Source of the DNA: Comamonadaceae bacterium 2FH
GTDB lineage: Bacteria; Pseudomonadota; Gammaproteobacteria; Burkholderiales; Burkholderiaceae_C
DNA: 64,000 bases
Reading direction: 5' to 3'
Assembly: GCA_005503335.1 (NCBI GenBank)
Contig: SCMQ01000019.1
Span: 1-64,000, forward strand
A program made the translations under genes and the position numbers. The notes under the pieces are model-generated. The model saw only the letters and a program-made list of their open reading frames with translations, had not been told where the DNA came from and did no database searches. Shown here piece by piece: positions 30,734-39,713 of the stretch; the first letter of the stretch is position 1; each line of letters starts with the position of its first letter.

Positions 30734-31549
30734 ATGACCGACACCCTGCCCGACCAGGCCCCCCTTTCCGCTGTGGCCGCCGAGCCTGCCGCCACGCCTG
30801 CCGAGGTGAAAGCCGCCGAAGTTGCCGCCCCGGCCAGACCTGCCGCCCCCCGCGGCGCGCGGCGCGGCCGCCGGGGCGCTGGCCGCGGGGGGCGCCCGTC
30901 CCCCCAGGCGGCCGCGCCCGCGGCGCCCCGGCCGGACCGTCCCGCCGCGCCGCGCCGCAGCCACCCCCTGCTCGAGCGGCTGGCCGGCCTCTACCCGCGC
31001 CTGTTCGGCGAGGCGCCGGCGCCGCTCAAGCGCGGCATCTTCGAAGACCTGCTGGCCGCCCATGGCGCGGACCTCGAGCCCGAGGCGCTGAAGGCCGCGC
31101 TGGCCCTGCACACCCGCTCCACGCGCTACCTCTCGGCCATGGCCTCGGGCCAGCCGCGCCGCGACCTGCAGGGCCAGGCCGTGGAGGCCGTGGCGCCCGA
31201 ACATCAGCACCATGCCCTGCTCGAGGTGTTCCGCCGGCGCAAGCCGCGCGAGGGCGAGGACCCGCGCGCCAAGCTGCGCGAGCGCCTGCTCCAGGCCTTC
31301 GAGGCCTCGGGCCTGACGCGCGAGGCCTATGCCGAGCGGGTGCGCGGACGCGACGAGTCGGCCAACGCCCTGCTCGACGAGGCCCTGGCCGAGGCCGCCG
31401 CGCGCGCCGCCAAGGACGAGGCCCTGCTGCGCGCCTTCGAGGCCAGCGGCCAGGCCGTGCCGGCCTTCGCCGAGCTTTACGGGCTGGACCCGCGCGCCGC
31501 CGAGCGCACCCTGGCGCGCGCGCAACGCCGCCGCGAGATCGTCGCGTGA
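30734..31549 (+). CDS. proQ: ProQ/FinO family RNA-binding protein
   Basis: A 271-residue RNA chaperone. The N-terminal 70 residues are disordered and strongly basic, with an arginine/glycine stretch (RGARRGRRGAGRGG). The FinO-like domain spans about 75-170 (HPLLERLAGLYPRLFGEAPAPLKRGIFEDLLA, then LHTRSTRYLSAMASGQPRRDL). The C-terminal hundred residues are helical, charged and Ala/Glu/Arg-rich. ProQ-type proteins bind structured sRNAs and 3' ends. The basic tail lies before the domain here, whereas E. coli ProQ has its linker and extra domain after it. The stop overlaps the GTG start of the next gene. Confidence 0.88.
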   Translation: MTDTLPDQAPLSAVAAEPAATPAEVKAAEVAAPARPAAPRGARRGRRGAGRGGRPSPQAAAPAAPRPDRPAAPRRSHPLLERLAGLYPRLFGEAPAPLKRGIFEDLLAAHGADLEPEALKAALALHTRSTRYLSAMASGQPRRDLQGQAVEAVAPEHQHHALLEVFRRRKPREGEDPRAKLRERLLQAFEASGLTREAYAERVRGRDESANALLDEALAEAAARAAKDEALLRAFEASGQAVPAFAELYGLDPRAAERTLARAQRRREIVA

Positions 31550-32499
31550 GCCCCAGGGACCTGTTCGCCGGCGTGGCCTACGCGCTGGCGGCGGGCCTGA
31601 TGTGGGGGCTGGTGTTCGTCGCGCCGGCCCTGCTGCCCGATTACCCGCCGCCGGCCCTGGCCTTCGGCCGCTACCTGGCCTTCGGCCTGGTGGCCCTGCT
31701 GCTGGCCCTGCCCGACCGCGCGCGCCTGGCCGCGCTCACGCGCGCCGACTGGGCCGAGGCCTTCAAGCTGTCCCTGGTGGGCAACATCCTTTATTACCTG
31801 TTCCTGTCGGCCGGCATCCAGGCCGCGGGCGTGCCGCTGGCCAGCGTGATCATCGGCGCGCTGCCGGTGGTGATCGCGGTCTGCGCCAACTGGCACGAGC
31901 GGGCCCTGCCCTGGGCCAGGCTGGCGCCCTCGCTGGGCCTGATCGCCGCCGGCATCGCCCTGGTCAACCGCTCGGAAATGGCGCGGGTCGAGGCCGGCGG
32001 AGCCGGGGCCTACTCGCTGGGCGCCGCGCTGACCGGGGTGGCCGTCGCGGCCTGGACCTGGTACCCGATACGCAACGCGCGCTGGCTGCAGCGCCACCCG
32101 GCCCTGTCGGCCACCGCCTGGACCACGGCCCAGGGCCTGGCCACGCTGCCGCTGGCGGCCTTGGGCTGGATAGGCTACCTGCTGTGGCCGGGCGAGGGCG
32201 CGTTCGCCGCCAGCGGCTGGGCCGGCCTGGGCCCCCGGCCCGGCCTGTTCCTGCTGCTGATGTTGGCCATGGGCCTGTTCGCCTCCTGGCTGGGCACCCT
32301 GGCCTGGAGCCGCGCCAGCCAGCGCCTGCCCACCTCGCTGAGCGGCCAGCTCATCGTGTTCGAGACCCTGGCGGCCCTGGCCTACGGCTTCTGGCACCGC
32401 GGCCAGGGGCCCGACCTCGGCACGGGTGCGGGCATCGCCCTGCTGGTGGCCGGCGTGGTGCTGGGCGTGCGCGCCTTTCAGCGCCAGACCACCGCCTGA
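31546..32499 (+). CDS. DMT-superfamily (EamA) transporter
   Basis: A 317-residue polytopic protein with about ten hydrophobic helices and two EamA repeats. It starts with GTG at 31546, overlapping the proQ stop as GTGA, and begins MSPRDLFAGVAYALAAGLMWGLVF. Translational coupling to proQ is probably accidental operon membership. The substrate is unknown. It ends 3 nt before the convergent glutathione peroxidase stop, leaving no room for a terminator. It is not closely similar to the other two EamA proteins in the window. Confidence 0.85.
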   Translation: MSPRDLFAGVAYALAAGLMWGLVFVAPALLPDYPPPALAFGRYLAFGLVALLLALPDRARLAALTRADWAEAFKLSLVGNILYYLFLSAGIQAAGVPLASVIIGALPVVIAVCANWHERALPWARLAPSLGLIAAGIALVNRSEMARVEAGGAGAYSLGAALTGVAVAAWTWYPIRNARWLQRHPALSATAWTTAQGLATLPLAALGWIGYLLWPGEGAFAASGWAGLGPRPGLFLLLMLAMGLFASWLGTLAWSRASQRLPTSLSGQLIVFETLAALAYGFWHRGQGPDLGTGAGIALLVAGVVLGVRAFQRQTTA

Positions 32500-32502
32500 G
32501 GT

Positions 32503-32994
32503 TCAGGCCTTTACCGCCAGCGCCGCCTCGATGTCGCCGGCCAGCTGCGCGGGCGGGGTGCGCGGGGCGTAGCGGCGCAGCACCCGGCCGTCGCGGCCGA
32601 CCAGGAACTTGGTGAAGTTCCACTTGATGGCCCGGGTGCCGAGCAGGCCGGGGGCCTGGTCCTTGAGCCAGCGGTACAGCGGGTGGACGCCGGGGCCGTT
32701 GACCTCGAGCTTGGCCATCATCGGAAAGTCCACGCCGTAGTTGCTTGCGCAGAAGGCCGCGATCTCGTGCTCGGGGCCAGGCTCCTGGCGGCCGAACTGG
32801 TTGCAGGGGAAGCCCAGCACCACCAGGCCGCGCGGTCCGTAAGCCTTGTGCAACTGCTCCAGGCCTGCGTACTGCGGCGTGAAGCCGCAGGCGCTGGCGG
32901 TGTTGACGATCAGCAGCACCTGGCCGCGCCAGGCGGCCAGCGGCTGGGGCCGGCCGTCGATGCGGGGCGCGTCGAAGTCGTAAGCCGTGGTCAT
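32503..32994 (-). CDS. glutathione peroxidase (thiol peroxidase) family protein
   Basis: A 163-residue cytosolic peroxidase. The catalytic Cys36 is in NTASACGFTPQY, the glutamine in FPCNQFGRQEPG and the tryptophan/asparagine in KWNFTKFLV, so the catalytic tetrad is complete. The second cysteine (FPCNQF) suggests a thioredoxin-linked mechanism, typical of bacterial members. The start at 32994 (MTTAYDFDAPRIDG) follows GAGGAACC. Downstream gene of a leftward run with a DMT transporter and lplT. Confidence 0.93.
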   Translation of the reverse strand: MTTAYDFDAPRIDGRPQPLAAWRGQVLLIVNTASACGFTPQYAGLEQLHKAYGPRGLVVLGFPCNQFGRQEPGPEHEIAAFCASNYGVDFPMMAKLEVNGPGVHPLYRWLKDQAPGLLGTRAIKWNFTKFLVGRDGRVLRRYAPRTPPAQLAGDIEAALAVKA

Positions 32995-33005
32995 GGTTCC
33001 TCCGT

Positions 33006-33914
33006 TCAGGAGCCGGCCAGCGCGCTGCGCTCGACGCGCGTCGGCCAGGCCGAGAGCGCGGCCGCCAGGATCACCAGCGCGCCGCCCGCCAGGGTGCGCG
33101 CCGACAGCTCGGCCGCGCCCAGCAGCACCGAGGACAGGCTGGCGAACACCACCTCGGACAGCATGATCAGCGCCGTGGCATGGGCGCGCAAGCGCGCCGC
33201 GCCGTACTGCAGGGCCAGGTTGCCGGCCAGGAATGCGAGGCTCAGCAGCCCGCCCAGCACCAGCCAGTCGGCGGAGGGGGCCGGCAGCGGCGTGACGCCG
33301 CCCCTGCCCAGGGTCAGGCCCAGCAGCGCGACCGCGCTCGCCATCCCCGCGCCGCCGCCGAACATGGCCAGGGCGCGCGAGGCCTCGGGCGTGCGGTGCA
33401 GCCGGCGCAGCAGCACATTGGTCAGCGCGAAGCTGAAGCCGCCCAGCAGGGCCAGGAAGTCGGCCGCGGTCTCGGGCCAGGGCCAGGCCGAGTCCGGCGC
33501 CTTGAGCACGATCAGCACCCCGCTCAGGGCCAGCGCCAGCCGGCCCAGCGCGGCGCGCGTGGGCCGCTCGCCGAGCAGCCACCAGGCCAGCAGGATGGAC
33601 CAGGCCGGCATCAGGTAGAACAGCAGCACCACGCGCACCACGTCGCCCACGGTCACGGCCCAGTTGAAGCCCACGTTGGACAGGCCCGTGGCCAGCATCA
33701 GCAGCCACAGCAGGGGCTGGCGGCTCCAGCCGCGCCAGGCGCCGGGCCGCCAGGCCAGCAGGCAGGCCAGCGAGAGCAGGTAGACCATGGCCGTGGCCCA
33801 CAGCGGGTGCAGGCCCAGCCGCTCGAGCTGGCGGAACGGCCACCAGGACAGCCCCCAGACCAGGGCGTTGAGCAGCAGCGCGAGGGTGGGAAGCAGGGGC
33901 GCGTGGCCGGGCAT
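33006..33914 (-). CDS. DMT-superfamily (EamA) transporter
   Basis: A 302-residue integral membrane protein with two EamA repeats: NALVWGLSWWPFRQLERLG opens TM1 and GGFSFALTNVLLRRL opens the second half. The ATG at 33914 overlaps the lplT stop as TGATG, so it is coupled to lplT. It is separated by 11 nt from the glutathione peroxidase gene that follows. The substrate is unknown. Confidence 0.87.
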   Translation of the reverse strand: MPGHAPLLPTLALLLNALVWGLSWWPFRQLERLGLHPLWATAMVYLLSLACLLAWRPGAWRGWSRQPLLWLLMLATGLSNVGFNWAVTVGDVVRVVLLFYLMPAWSILLAWWLLGERPTRAALGRLALALSGVLIVLKAPDSAWPWPETAADFLALLGGFSFALTNVLLRRLHRTPEASRALAMFGGGAGMASAVALLGLTLGRGGVTPLPAPSADWLVLGGLLSLAFLAGNLALQYGAARLRAHATALIMLSEVVFASLSSVLLGAAELSARTLAGGALVILAAALSAWPTRVERSALAGS

Positions 33915-35218
33915 CAATGGTGCGTGTCGCTACGGGCGATGGCCAGCAGGTGCTCGACCTCCGCGCGGTAGCGCACGAGGTTGGTCTTGTGCCAGCGCTG
34001 GATCAGCCACATCACGCCGGCCACCACCACGCCGAAGGCCGTGATCGCGCCGAAGGCCGACAGGCCCATGCCAGTGGACAGGCTGTAGAACGCGCCCAGG
34101 CCCAGGATGCAGGCCTGCTCGTTGAAGTTCTGCACCGCGATCGAGCGCCCGGCGCCCATCAGGTTGTGGCCGCGGTGCTGCAGCAGCGCGTTCATCGGCA
34201 CCACCAGGAAGCCGCCCAGGCCGCCCAGCAGCACCAGGAAGGGCGCCGCCACCCAGACGTTGCCGATGAAGTTCATGCCTATCACCAGCAGGCCCATGGC
34301 GACGCCCAGCGGGATCACCGAGGTCGCCATGTCCAGCCGCATGCGCACCGAGGCCACCACCGCGCCCACGGCGGTGCCTATCGCCACCACGCCGACCAGG
34401 GATGAGGCCTCGGTGGTGCTGTAGCCCAGCGCGGCGGCGCTCCAGGCCAGCACGATGTAGCGCAGGTTGCCGCTCACGCCCCAGAACAGCGTGGTGGTGG
34501 ACAGCGAGATCTGGCCCAGCTTGTCCTGCCAGAGCCGGTAGTTGCAGTGCCAGAAGTCGGGCAGCAGGCGCAGCGCGTTGCGCAGCGTGCCCAGGCGCGG
34601 GTCGCTGCGCATGGGCCGCATCTCCACGCCAGTGTGCGGAATGCGGGTGTTGAACCAGGCCGCCACGGCGTAGACGAAGATCAGCACGAAGATCGCCGCC
34701 TCGGGCGCCGTGTCCACGCCGGTGGTGAGCACCGGGAAGTCGAAGGACAGCATGGTGGGCGCGAGCATGGGGCCGACCAGCTGGCCGCCCAGCAGCACGC
34801 CCAGGATGATGGAGGCGATGGTCAGGCCCTCGATCCAGCCGTTGGCCTTGACCAGCTGGGAGGCCGGCAGCAGCTCGGTCAGGATGCCGTACTTGGCCGG
34901 CGAGTAGGCCGCCGCGCCCAGGCCCACGATGGCATAGGCCGCCAGCGGGTGCAGCCCGACCAGCATCAGCAGGCAGCCCACCACCTTGATCGCGTTGCTG
35001 ATGAACATCACCTTGCCCTTGGGCAGGGCGTCGGCGAAGGCGCCTACGAAGGGCGCGAGGATCACGTAGAACAGCGCGAACATCGGCACCAGGGCGGCGC
35101 GCTGCCACTCGGCGGCCCCACCGCTGCGCAGCAGTTCGACGGCGGCCACGAACAGCGCGTTGTCGGCCAGCGAGCTGAAGAACTGCGCCGACATGATGGT
35201 GTAGAAACCGCGCTTCAT
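33914..35218 (-). CDS. lplT: lysophospholipid transporter LplT
   Basis: A 434-residue MFS protein that flips lysophospholipids inward across the inner membrane for re-acylation. It starts MKRGFYTIMSAQFFSSLADNALF, a strong LplT signature. About 12 helices are seen, with the family motif AAYSPAKYGILTELLP between helices 4 and 5. In many bacteria lplT is fused or adjacent to the acyltransferase aas; no aas is visible here. The 186-nt gap upstream should hold its promoter, including a TATATCACG-containing stretch near 35290. Confidence 0.92.
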   Translation of the reverse strand: MKRGFYTIMSAQFFSSLADNALFVAAVELLRSGGAAEWQRAALVPMFALFYVILAPFVGAFADALPKGKVMFISNAIKVVGCLLMLVGLHPLAAYAIVGLGAAAYSPAKYGILTELLPASQLVKANGWIEGLTIASIILGVLLGGQLVGPMLAPTMLSFDFPVLTTGVDTAPEAAIFVLIFVYAVAAWFNTRIPHTGVEMRPMRSDPRLGTLRNALRLLPDFWHCNYRLWQDKLGQISLSTTTLFWGVSGNLRYIVLAWSAAALGYSTTEASSLVGVVAIGTAVGAVVASVRMRLDMATSVIPLGVAMGLLVIGMNFIGNVWVAAPFLVLLGGLGGFLVVPMNALLQHRGHNLMGAGRSIAVQNFNEQACILGLGAFYSLSTGMGLSAFGAITAFGVVVAGVMWLIQRWHKTNLVRYRAEVEHLLAIARSDTHH

Positions 35219-35404
35219 CGAATGGCTGTCATGGGCAATGGCCGGGGGATGCCGGGGTCAGAAAAAAGTGTGTCTCCAAGTGACAGCGGGTTATATCACG
35301 CCGCCCGTGACGGTCCGGCGGCCTGTATCCGTGCACCATTGTGCGGCAGGGCCGCTGTTTTGCAGGCGCGCTGGGCGAAGCCAGGCGCCGGCCCGGCGGA
35401 CTGC

Positions 35405-36907
35405 TCAGTCCCTGGTGCTGGCCTGGGGCGACTTGGCCGGGCCGGCGCCGAACGCCCGGACCTGCGCGGCCAGAAAGCGGTACAGGCGCGGGTCGTTCGA
35501 GTAGCCGACGTTGAAGCGCAGCCAGGGCGAGGGCTGCTGGTCGGGCCGGAACAGGTAGCCCGGCGCGAGCATGATGCCCTCGGCCACCGCGCGCTGCGCC
35601 ACCTCGCGCACGTCCACCATGTCTGGCGCAAAGCCGGCCCACACGAACAGGCCGCCCGTGGGCCGGGTGAACAGCCGCATGCCCGCGGCGGCCAGCCCGT
35701 CGCACACGGCCCGCTGCTCGACTGCCAGGTTCTCGGCCAGCCGCGCCAGGTGCGCTCGGTGGTGGCCTTCCACCAGCACCGCGTGCACCAGCTTCTCGCT
35801 GAGCTCGGACGTGGTGAGGCCGCTGGCCATCTTCAGGTAAACCAGCCTCTCGGCCATGTCCTCGTTGCAGGCGACAAAGCCGACGCGCAGGGTGGGCGAG
35901 ATGGTCTTGGAAAAACTGCCTATGTGCACCACGCGCTGCAGCTGGTCCAGGCTGGCGATGCTGTGGGCGGCCGCCGGCTGCAGGCCCGCGAAGATGTCGT
36001 CCTCCACGATGCGGAAGTCGTACTGCTCGGCCAGGCGCAGGATCTGGTGCGAGGCTGCAGGCGTGCAGCAGCCGCCCGTGGGGTTGTGCAGGTTGGTGTT
36101 GGTGAAGAACGCCTTGGGCCGGTAGCGCTGCGCGAGCGCCTGCAGCGCCTCGACGTCGGGCCCCTCGGGTGTACGCTCCACGCCGATCAGCCGCACATCG
36201 AGCGCGCGCAGCGTAGGGAAGAGGTTGCAGTAGCCCGGGTCGTCCACCAGCACCGTGTCGCGCGACTGAAGCAGGCAGCGCGCCACCAGGTCCAGCGCCT
36301 GCGACGCACCATGGGTGAGCACGATCTGGTGCGGCGCGGCGTCGATGCTGCGCGCCGCCAGCTGCGTCTGCACCTGCTGGCGCAGCGGCAGGTAGCCGTA
36401 GGGCGTGCCGTAGCTCGCGAAACTCGCGGCCTGCTTGCGCGCCAGTCCCGCGAGGGCATGGCGCAGGCCGTCGATGTAGAGATGGTCGGGCGGCAGCCAG
36501 CCGCAGCCCGCGTTGAGCAGGGTGGCGTCGTCCTCGTACACGCGCTGCAGCAGCCACAGCGAATCCACCGAGGTATTGCCCACGAAGGGCTTGCGCCGCT
36601 GCACCGTGGTGCGGCTGATGGCGGCGGTGACGAAGTAGCCGCTGGCCGGGCGCGCCTCGATATAGCCTTCGGCGACCAGCCGGTTGTAGGCGTTGGTCAC
36701 CGTCATGGTGCTGATGCCGCAGTGCCGCGCCAGACTGCGTACCGATTCGAGCTTCGTGCCCGCGCGCAGAGCGCCCTTGTTGATCTTGTCGACCAGCGCA
36801 TCGTAGACTTGGCGCACCAAGGGCGTGGGCAGCTTGCTGTTGATAGTGATCACGTGGTCCTGGTTCCCGCAGGGCGTTGCGACGGGCGATGCACTGTCTA
36901 TGTACAT
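35405..36907 (-). CDS. MocR-type regulator (GntR HTH fused to aminotransferase-like domain)
   Basis: A 500-residue regulator. The N-terminal GntR winged helix (about residues 25-90: PLVRQVYDALVDKINKGALRAG, then TMTVTNAYNRLVAEGYIEARPASGYFV) is followed by a fold-type I aminotransferase-like domain with the PLP lysine in HIGSFSKTISPTLRVGF. The start is uncertain: ATG 36907, ATG 36940 or GTG 36853. The 36940 start would sit 5 nt from the direct-repeat operator and is unlikely. It diverges from a peptide-type ABC importer with an amidase, and so probably controls uptake of an amino-acid or amide compound with PLP as co-effector. Confidence 0.88.
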   Translation of the reverse strand: MYIDSASPVATPCGNQDHVITINSKLPTPLVRQVYDALVDKINKGALRAGTKLESVRSLARHCGISTMTVTNAYNRLVAEGYIEARPASGYFVTAAISRTTVQRRKPFVGNTSVDSLWLLQRVYEDDATLLNAGCGWLPPDHLYIDGLRHALAGLARKQAASFASYGTPYGYLPLRQQVQTQLAARSIDAAPHQIVLTHGASQALDLVARCLLQSRDTVLVDDPGYCNLFPTLRALDVRLIGVERTPEGPDVEALQALAQRYRPKAFFTNTNLHNPTGGCCTPAASHQILRLAEQYDFRIVEDDIFAGLQPAAAHSIASLDQLQRVVHIGSFSKTISPTLRVGFVACNEDMAERLVYLKMASGLTTSELSEKLVHAVLVEGHHRAHLARLAENLAVEQRAVCDGLAAAGMRLFTRPTGGLFVWAGFAPDMVDVREVAQRAVAEGIMLAPGYLFRPDQQPSPWLRFNVGYSNDPRLYRFLAAQVRAFGAGPAKSPQASTRD

Positions 36908-36944
36908 CTGCCCGACCCATGCGGGAAATCCTGCATGCATCGGT

Positions 36945-36981
36945 GCAACTGTTATAGCGCACAGCGCCGCAACTGTATATA
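36945..36981. promoter_or_regulatory. direct-repeat operator for MocR regulator
   Basis: GCAACTGT occurs at 36945-36952 and 36969-36976, each followed by a TATA stretch, with a 24-bp period (about two helical turns) in the AT-rich gap between the divergent genes. MocR proteins such as GabR and PdxR bind spaced direct repeats, which this resembles. Confidence 0.6.
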
Positions 36982-37116
36982 TCCAACAGGGGAGGCGGCC
37001 CCTACATTTCCTTCATGCCTCTTTGCTTGCGTGCAGGGGGTGCTGGCGGCGGGCCCCGGCCTGTCATGGAAGGCTTCTCTCCCGGAATGGACATGCAAAT
37101 GCAGAAGATCGATGTC

Positions 37117-38730
37117 ATGAGCGCCGTCGCACCAGCCATCCGGCGCGGGCTCTCGCGCCGCCAGCTCGCCTGCGGCATGGCGGCCGGGCTGGTGCTCGCG
37201 GCCGCGCTGCCGGCGCAGGCCCAGGCGCCGGCTTCCACCCTCAAGATCATCGCCCAGTCCAACATCACCATCCTCGATCCGATCTGGACCACGGCCTACG
37301 TGACGCGCAACTTCGGCTACATGGTTTACGACACGCTGTTCGGCACCGACGCCCAGGGCGGGATCAAGCCGCAGATGGTCGACAAGTGGGCTGTTTCCAA
37401 GGACAAGAAGTCCTGGACCTTCACGCTGCGCGACGGCTTGGAGTTCCACGACGGCAAGCCCGTCACCAGCGAGGACGTGGTGGCTTCACTCAAGCGCTGG
37501 TCCAGCCGCGATACGCTGGGCGGCCTGCTCGCCAAGTCCATCGACAGGTACGAGACGCCGGACGCGAAGACCTTCATCATCGTGCTCAAGGAGCCCTTCG
37601 GACTGGTGCTCGAGGCCCTGGGCAAGCCCTCGTCGAACGTGCCCTTCATCATGCCCAAGCGCGTGGCGGACACGCCGGGCGACCAGCAAATCAAGGAAAC
37701 CATCGGCTCCGGCCCCTTCATCTTCAGGGCCGATGAGTTCAAGCCCGGCGAACGCGTGGTGTTCGCCAAGAACCCGAAATACAAGCCGCGCGCCGAGGCG
37801 CCCTCGGGCACCACCGGCGGCAAGCAGGTCTACGTGGACCGCGTCGAGTGGCTGATCATCCGGGATCCGCAGACGCAGATGAATGCGCTGATCGCCGGCG
37901 AGGCCGACATCCTTGAGCAGCCGGCGTTCGAGCAGTACGCCACGCTGCGCGTCAATCCGAACATCCAGCTGGTCGATGCGCAGCCTTCGGGCCTGCAGTA
38001 CATCTTCCGCTTCAATCACCTGCAGCCGCCGTTCAACAACGAGAAGATCCGCCATGCGGCGATGATTGCCATGGGCCAGGAGCAGTTCCTCAAGACCCAG
38101 GTGGGCACGCCCGGCCTGTACAAGTTCTGCAAGAGCATGTTCCCCTGCGGCACGGCCTTCGAGTCGCAGGCCACAGGCGACTACACCGGCGTCGCCAACC
38201 CGCAGAAGGCCCGGCAGCTGCTGCAGGAAGCCGGCTACAAGGGCGAGCCCATCGTCCTGATGCGGCCGACCGACCAGGCGCCCATCAGCAAGCTGCCGCT
38301 GGTGGCCAAGCAGCAGCTCGAACAGGCCGGCTTCAAGGTCGACCTGCAGACCATGGACTGGCAGACCCTGGTGTCGCGCCGCGCCAAGAAGGACGCGCCC
38401 TCGGCCGGCGGCTGGAACGCCTTCCTGACCGCCTGGGTGGCCGAGGACATCCAGAACCCGTTGACCATGGCCATGATGAACGCGCGCGGCGACAAGGGCT
38501 GGTTCGGCTGGCAGGACGACGCCAAGCTCGAGGGGATCAAGGCCCAGTTCGCCCGCGCCGGCACCGACGCCGAGAAGAAGAAGCTCGCGGAAGCCGCCCA
38601 GCTGCGCGCCTTCGAGACCGTCAGCCACGTGCCGCTGGGCCAGTACAGCGTGCCCGCGGCGGTGCGCAAGGGCGTCACCGGCATCGTGCCGGCCGGCGCG
38701 CAGGTCTACTGGAACATCAAGAAGCAGTGA
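37117..38730 (+). CDS. peptide/nickel-type ABC transporter substrate-binding protein
   Basis: A periplasmic SBP_bac_5 protein of 537 residues from this start. The signal RRGLSRRQLACGMAAGLVLAAALPAQAQA has a Tat-like SRRxL motif. The mature part has the family's SWTFTLRDGLEFHDGKPVTSEDVVASLKRW segment. The start is uncertain: in-frame ATGs at 37066, 37087, 37093 and 37099 also exist, and 37117 gives the tidiest signal peptide. It is the first gene of a five-gene operon with two permeases, a fused ATPase and an amidase. The likely cargo is a peptide-like or amide-bearing compound that the amidase cleaves. Confidence 0.9.
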   Translation: MSAVAPAIRRGLSRRQLACGMAAGLVLAAALPAQAQAPASTLKIIAQSNITILDPIWTTAYVTRNFGYMVYDTLFGTDAQGGIKPQMVDKWAVSKDKKSWTFTLRDGLEFHDGKPVTSEDVVASLKRWSSRDTLGGLLAKSIDRYETPDAKTFIIVLKEPFGLVLEALGKPSSNVPFIMPKRVADTPGDQQIKETIGSGPFIFRADEFKPGERVVFAKNPKYKPRAEAPSGTTGGKQVYVDRVEWLIIRDPQTQMNALIAGEADILEQPAFEQYATLRVNPNIQLVDAQPSGLQYIFRFNHLQPPFNNEKIRHAAMIAMGQEQFLKTQVGTPGLYKFCKSMFPCGTAFESQATGDYTGVANPQKARQLLQEAGYKGEPIVLMRPTDQAPISKLPLVAKQQLEQAGFKVDLQTMDWQTLVSRRAKKDAPSAGGWNAFLTAWVAEDIQNPLTMAMMNARGDKGWFGWQDDAKLEGIKAQFARAGTDAEKKKLAEAAQLRAFETVSHVPLGQYSVPAAVRKGVTGIVPAGAQVYWNIKKQ

Positions 38731-38747
38731 TCCGCCGCGGGCGGATC
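38729..38747 (+). repeat. hairpin after the binding-protein gene
   Basis: GATCCGCC-GCG-GGCGGATC is a perfect 8-bp inverted repeat overlapping the stop codon and lacking a U tract. Such hairpins often stabilise the upstream mRNA, giving more binding protein than permease. Confidence 0.6.
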
Positions 38748-38764
38748 CCGACAGGGAATCCGGC

Positions 38765-39706
38765 ATGTTGACATTTCTCGGCAAACGCCTGCTGGCCACG
38801 CTGCCCGTGCTGCTGGTGGTAGCCATCGCGGTGTTCATGATCGTGCGCCTCACGCCGGGCGATCCGGCGGCCGTCATCGGCGGCAACGGCGCCACCAGCG
38901 AGGACATCGCCCGCATCCGCGAGCAGCTCGGCCTCGCCAAGCCGCTGTGGACGCAGTTCGTCATCTGGAGCGAGGGCGTGCTGCGGGGCGATCTGGGCTA
39001 TTCGTTCTTCCTCAACAAGCCCGTGCTGGAACTGATCGCCCAGCGCATGGAGCCCACGCTCTCGCTGGCCGGCGGCACGCTGCTGCTGGCGATCGCCATC
39101 GCGCTGCCACTGGGCACGCTGGCGGCCTGGCGCATGGGCGGCTGGCTGGACCGCGCGGTCATGGCCTTTTGCGTCGCCGGCTTTTCGGTGCCGGTGTTCG
39201 TTATCGGCTACGTGCTGATCTACGTCTTCGCGCTGCAGCTGAAGTGGTTCCCGGTGCAGGGCTACCAGCGCCTCGCGGCGGGCCTCGGCCCCTGGTTCAT
39301 GCAGCTCGCGCTGCCCTGTCTCACGCTGGCCGTGACCTACGTGGCGCTGCTGGCGCGCGTGACCCGTGCCTCCGTGAGCGAGGCGCTGACCGAGGACTAC
39401 ATCCGCACCGCGCGCGCCAAGGGCATCAAAGAGAGGGCGGTGCTCACGCACCACGCGCTGCGCAATGCGGCCGTGCCGGTGATGACGGTGATCGGTGTCA
39501 GCGCCGCTCTGCTGCTGAGCGGCGTGGTGGTGACCGAGACCGTGTTCGCCATTCCCGGCCTGGGCCAGCTGACGGTGGATGCGGTGCTTAACCGCGACTT
39601 TCCGGTGCTGCAGGGCGTGGTGCTGTTCTTCGCGCTGACCTACGTGCTGATCAACCTGCTGGTCGACGTGAGCTACCTTTTCCTCGACCCGCGCATCCGC
39701 TACTGA
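38765..39706 (+). CDS. peptide-type ABC transporter permease (DppB family)
   Basis: A 313-residue inner-membrane permease. It starts MLTFLGKRLLATLPVLLVV, has the conserved MIVRLTPGDPAAVIGG segment after TM1, and the EAA loop EDYIRTARAKGIKERAVLTHHALRNA that contacts the ATPase. Six transmembrane helices are expected. It lies 34 nt after the binding-protein gene and 7 nt before the second permease. Confidence 0.93.
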   Translation: MLTFLGKRLLATLPVLLVVAIAVFMIVRLTPGDPAAVIGGNGATSEDIARIREQLGLAKPLWTQFVIWSEGVLRGDLGYSFFLNKPVLELIAQRMEPTLSLAGGTLLLAIAIALPLGTLAAWRMGGWLDRAVMAFCVAGFSVPVFVIGYVLIYVFALQLKWFPVQGYQRLAAGLGPWFMQLALPCLTLAVTYVALLARVTRASVSEALTEDYIRTARAKGIKERAVLTHHALRNAAVPVMTVIGVSAALLLSGVVVTETVFAIPGLGQLTVDAVLNRDFPVLQGVVLFFALTYVLINLLVDVSYLFLDPRIRY

Positions 39707-39713
39707 ACCCGAC

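Noticed and set aside
36908-36940. ATG at 36940 as start of the MocR regulator
   Set aside because: It would leave only about 5 nt to the operator repeat and no room for a promoter or ribosome binding site. Later starts fit better.
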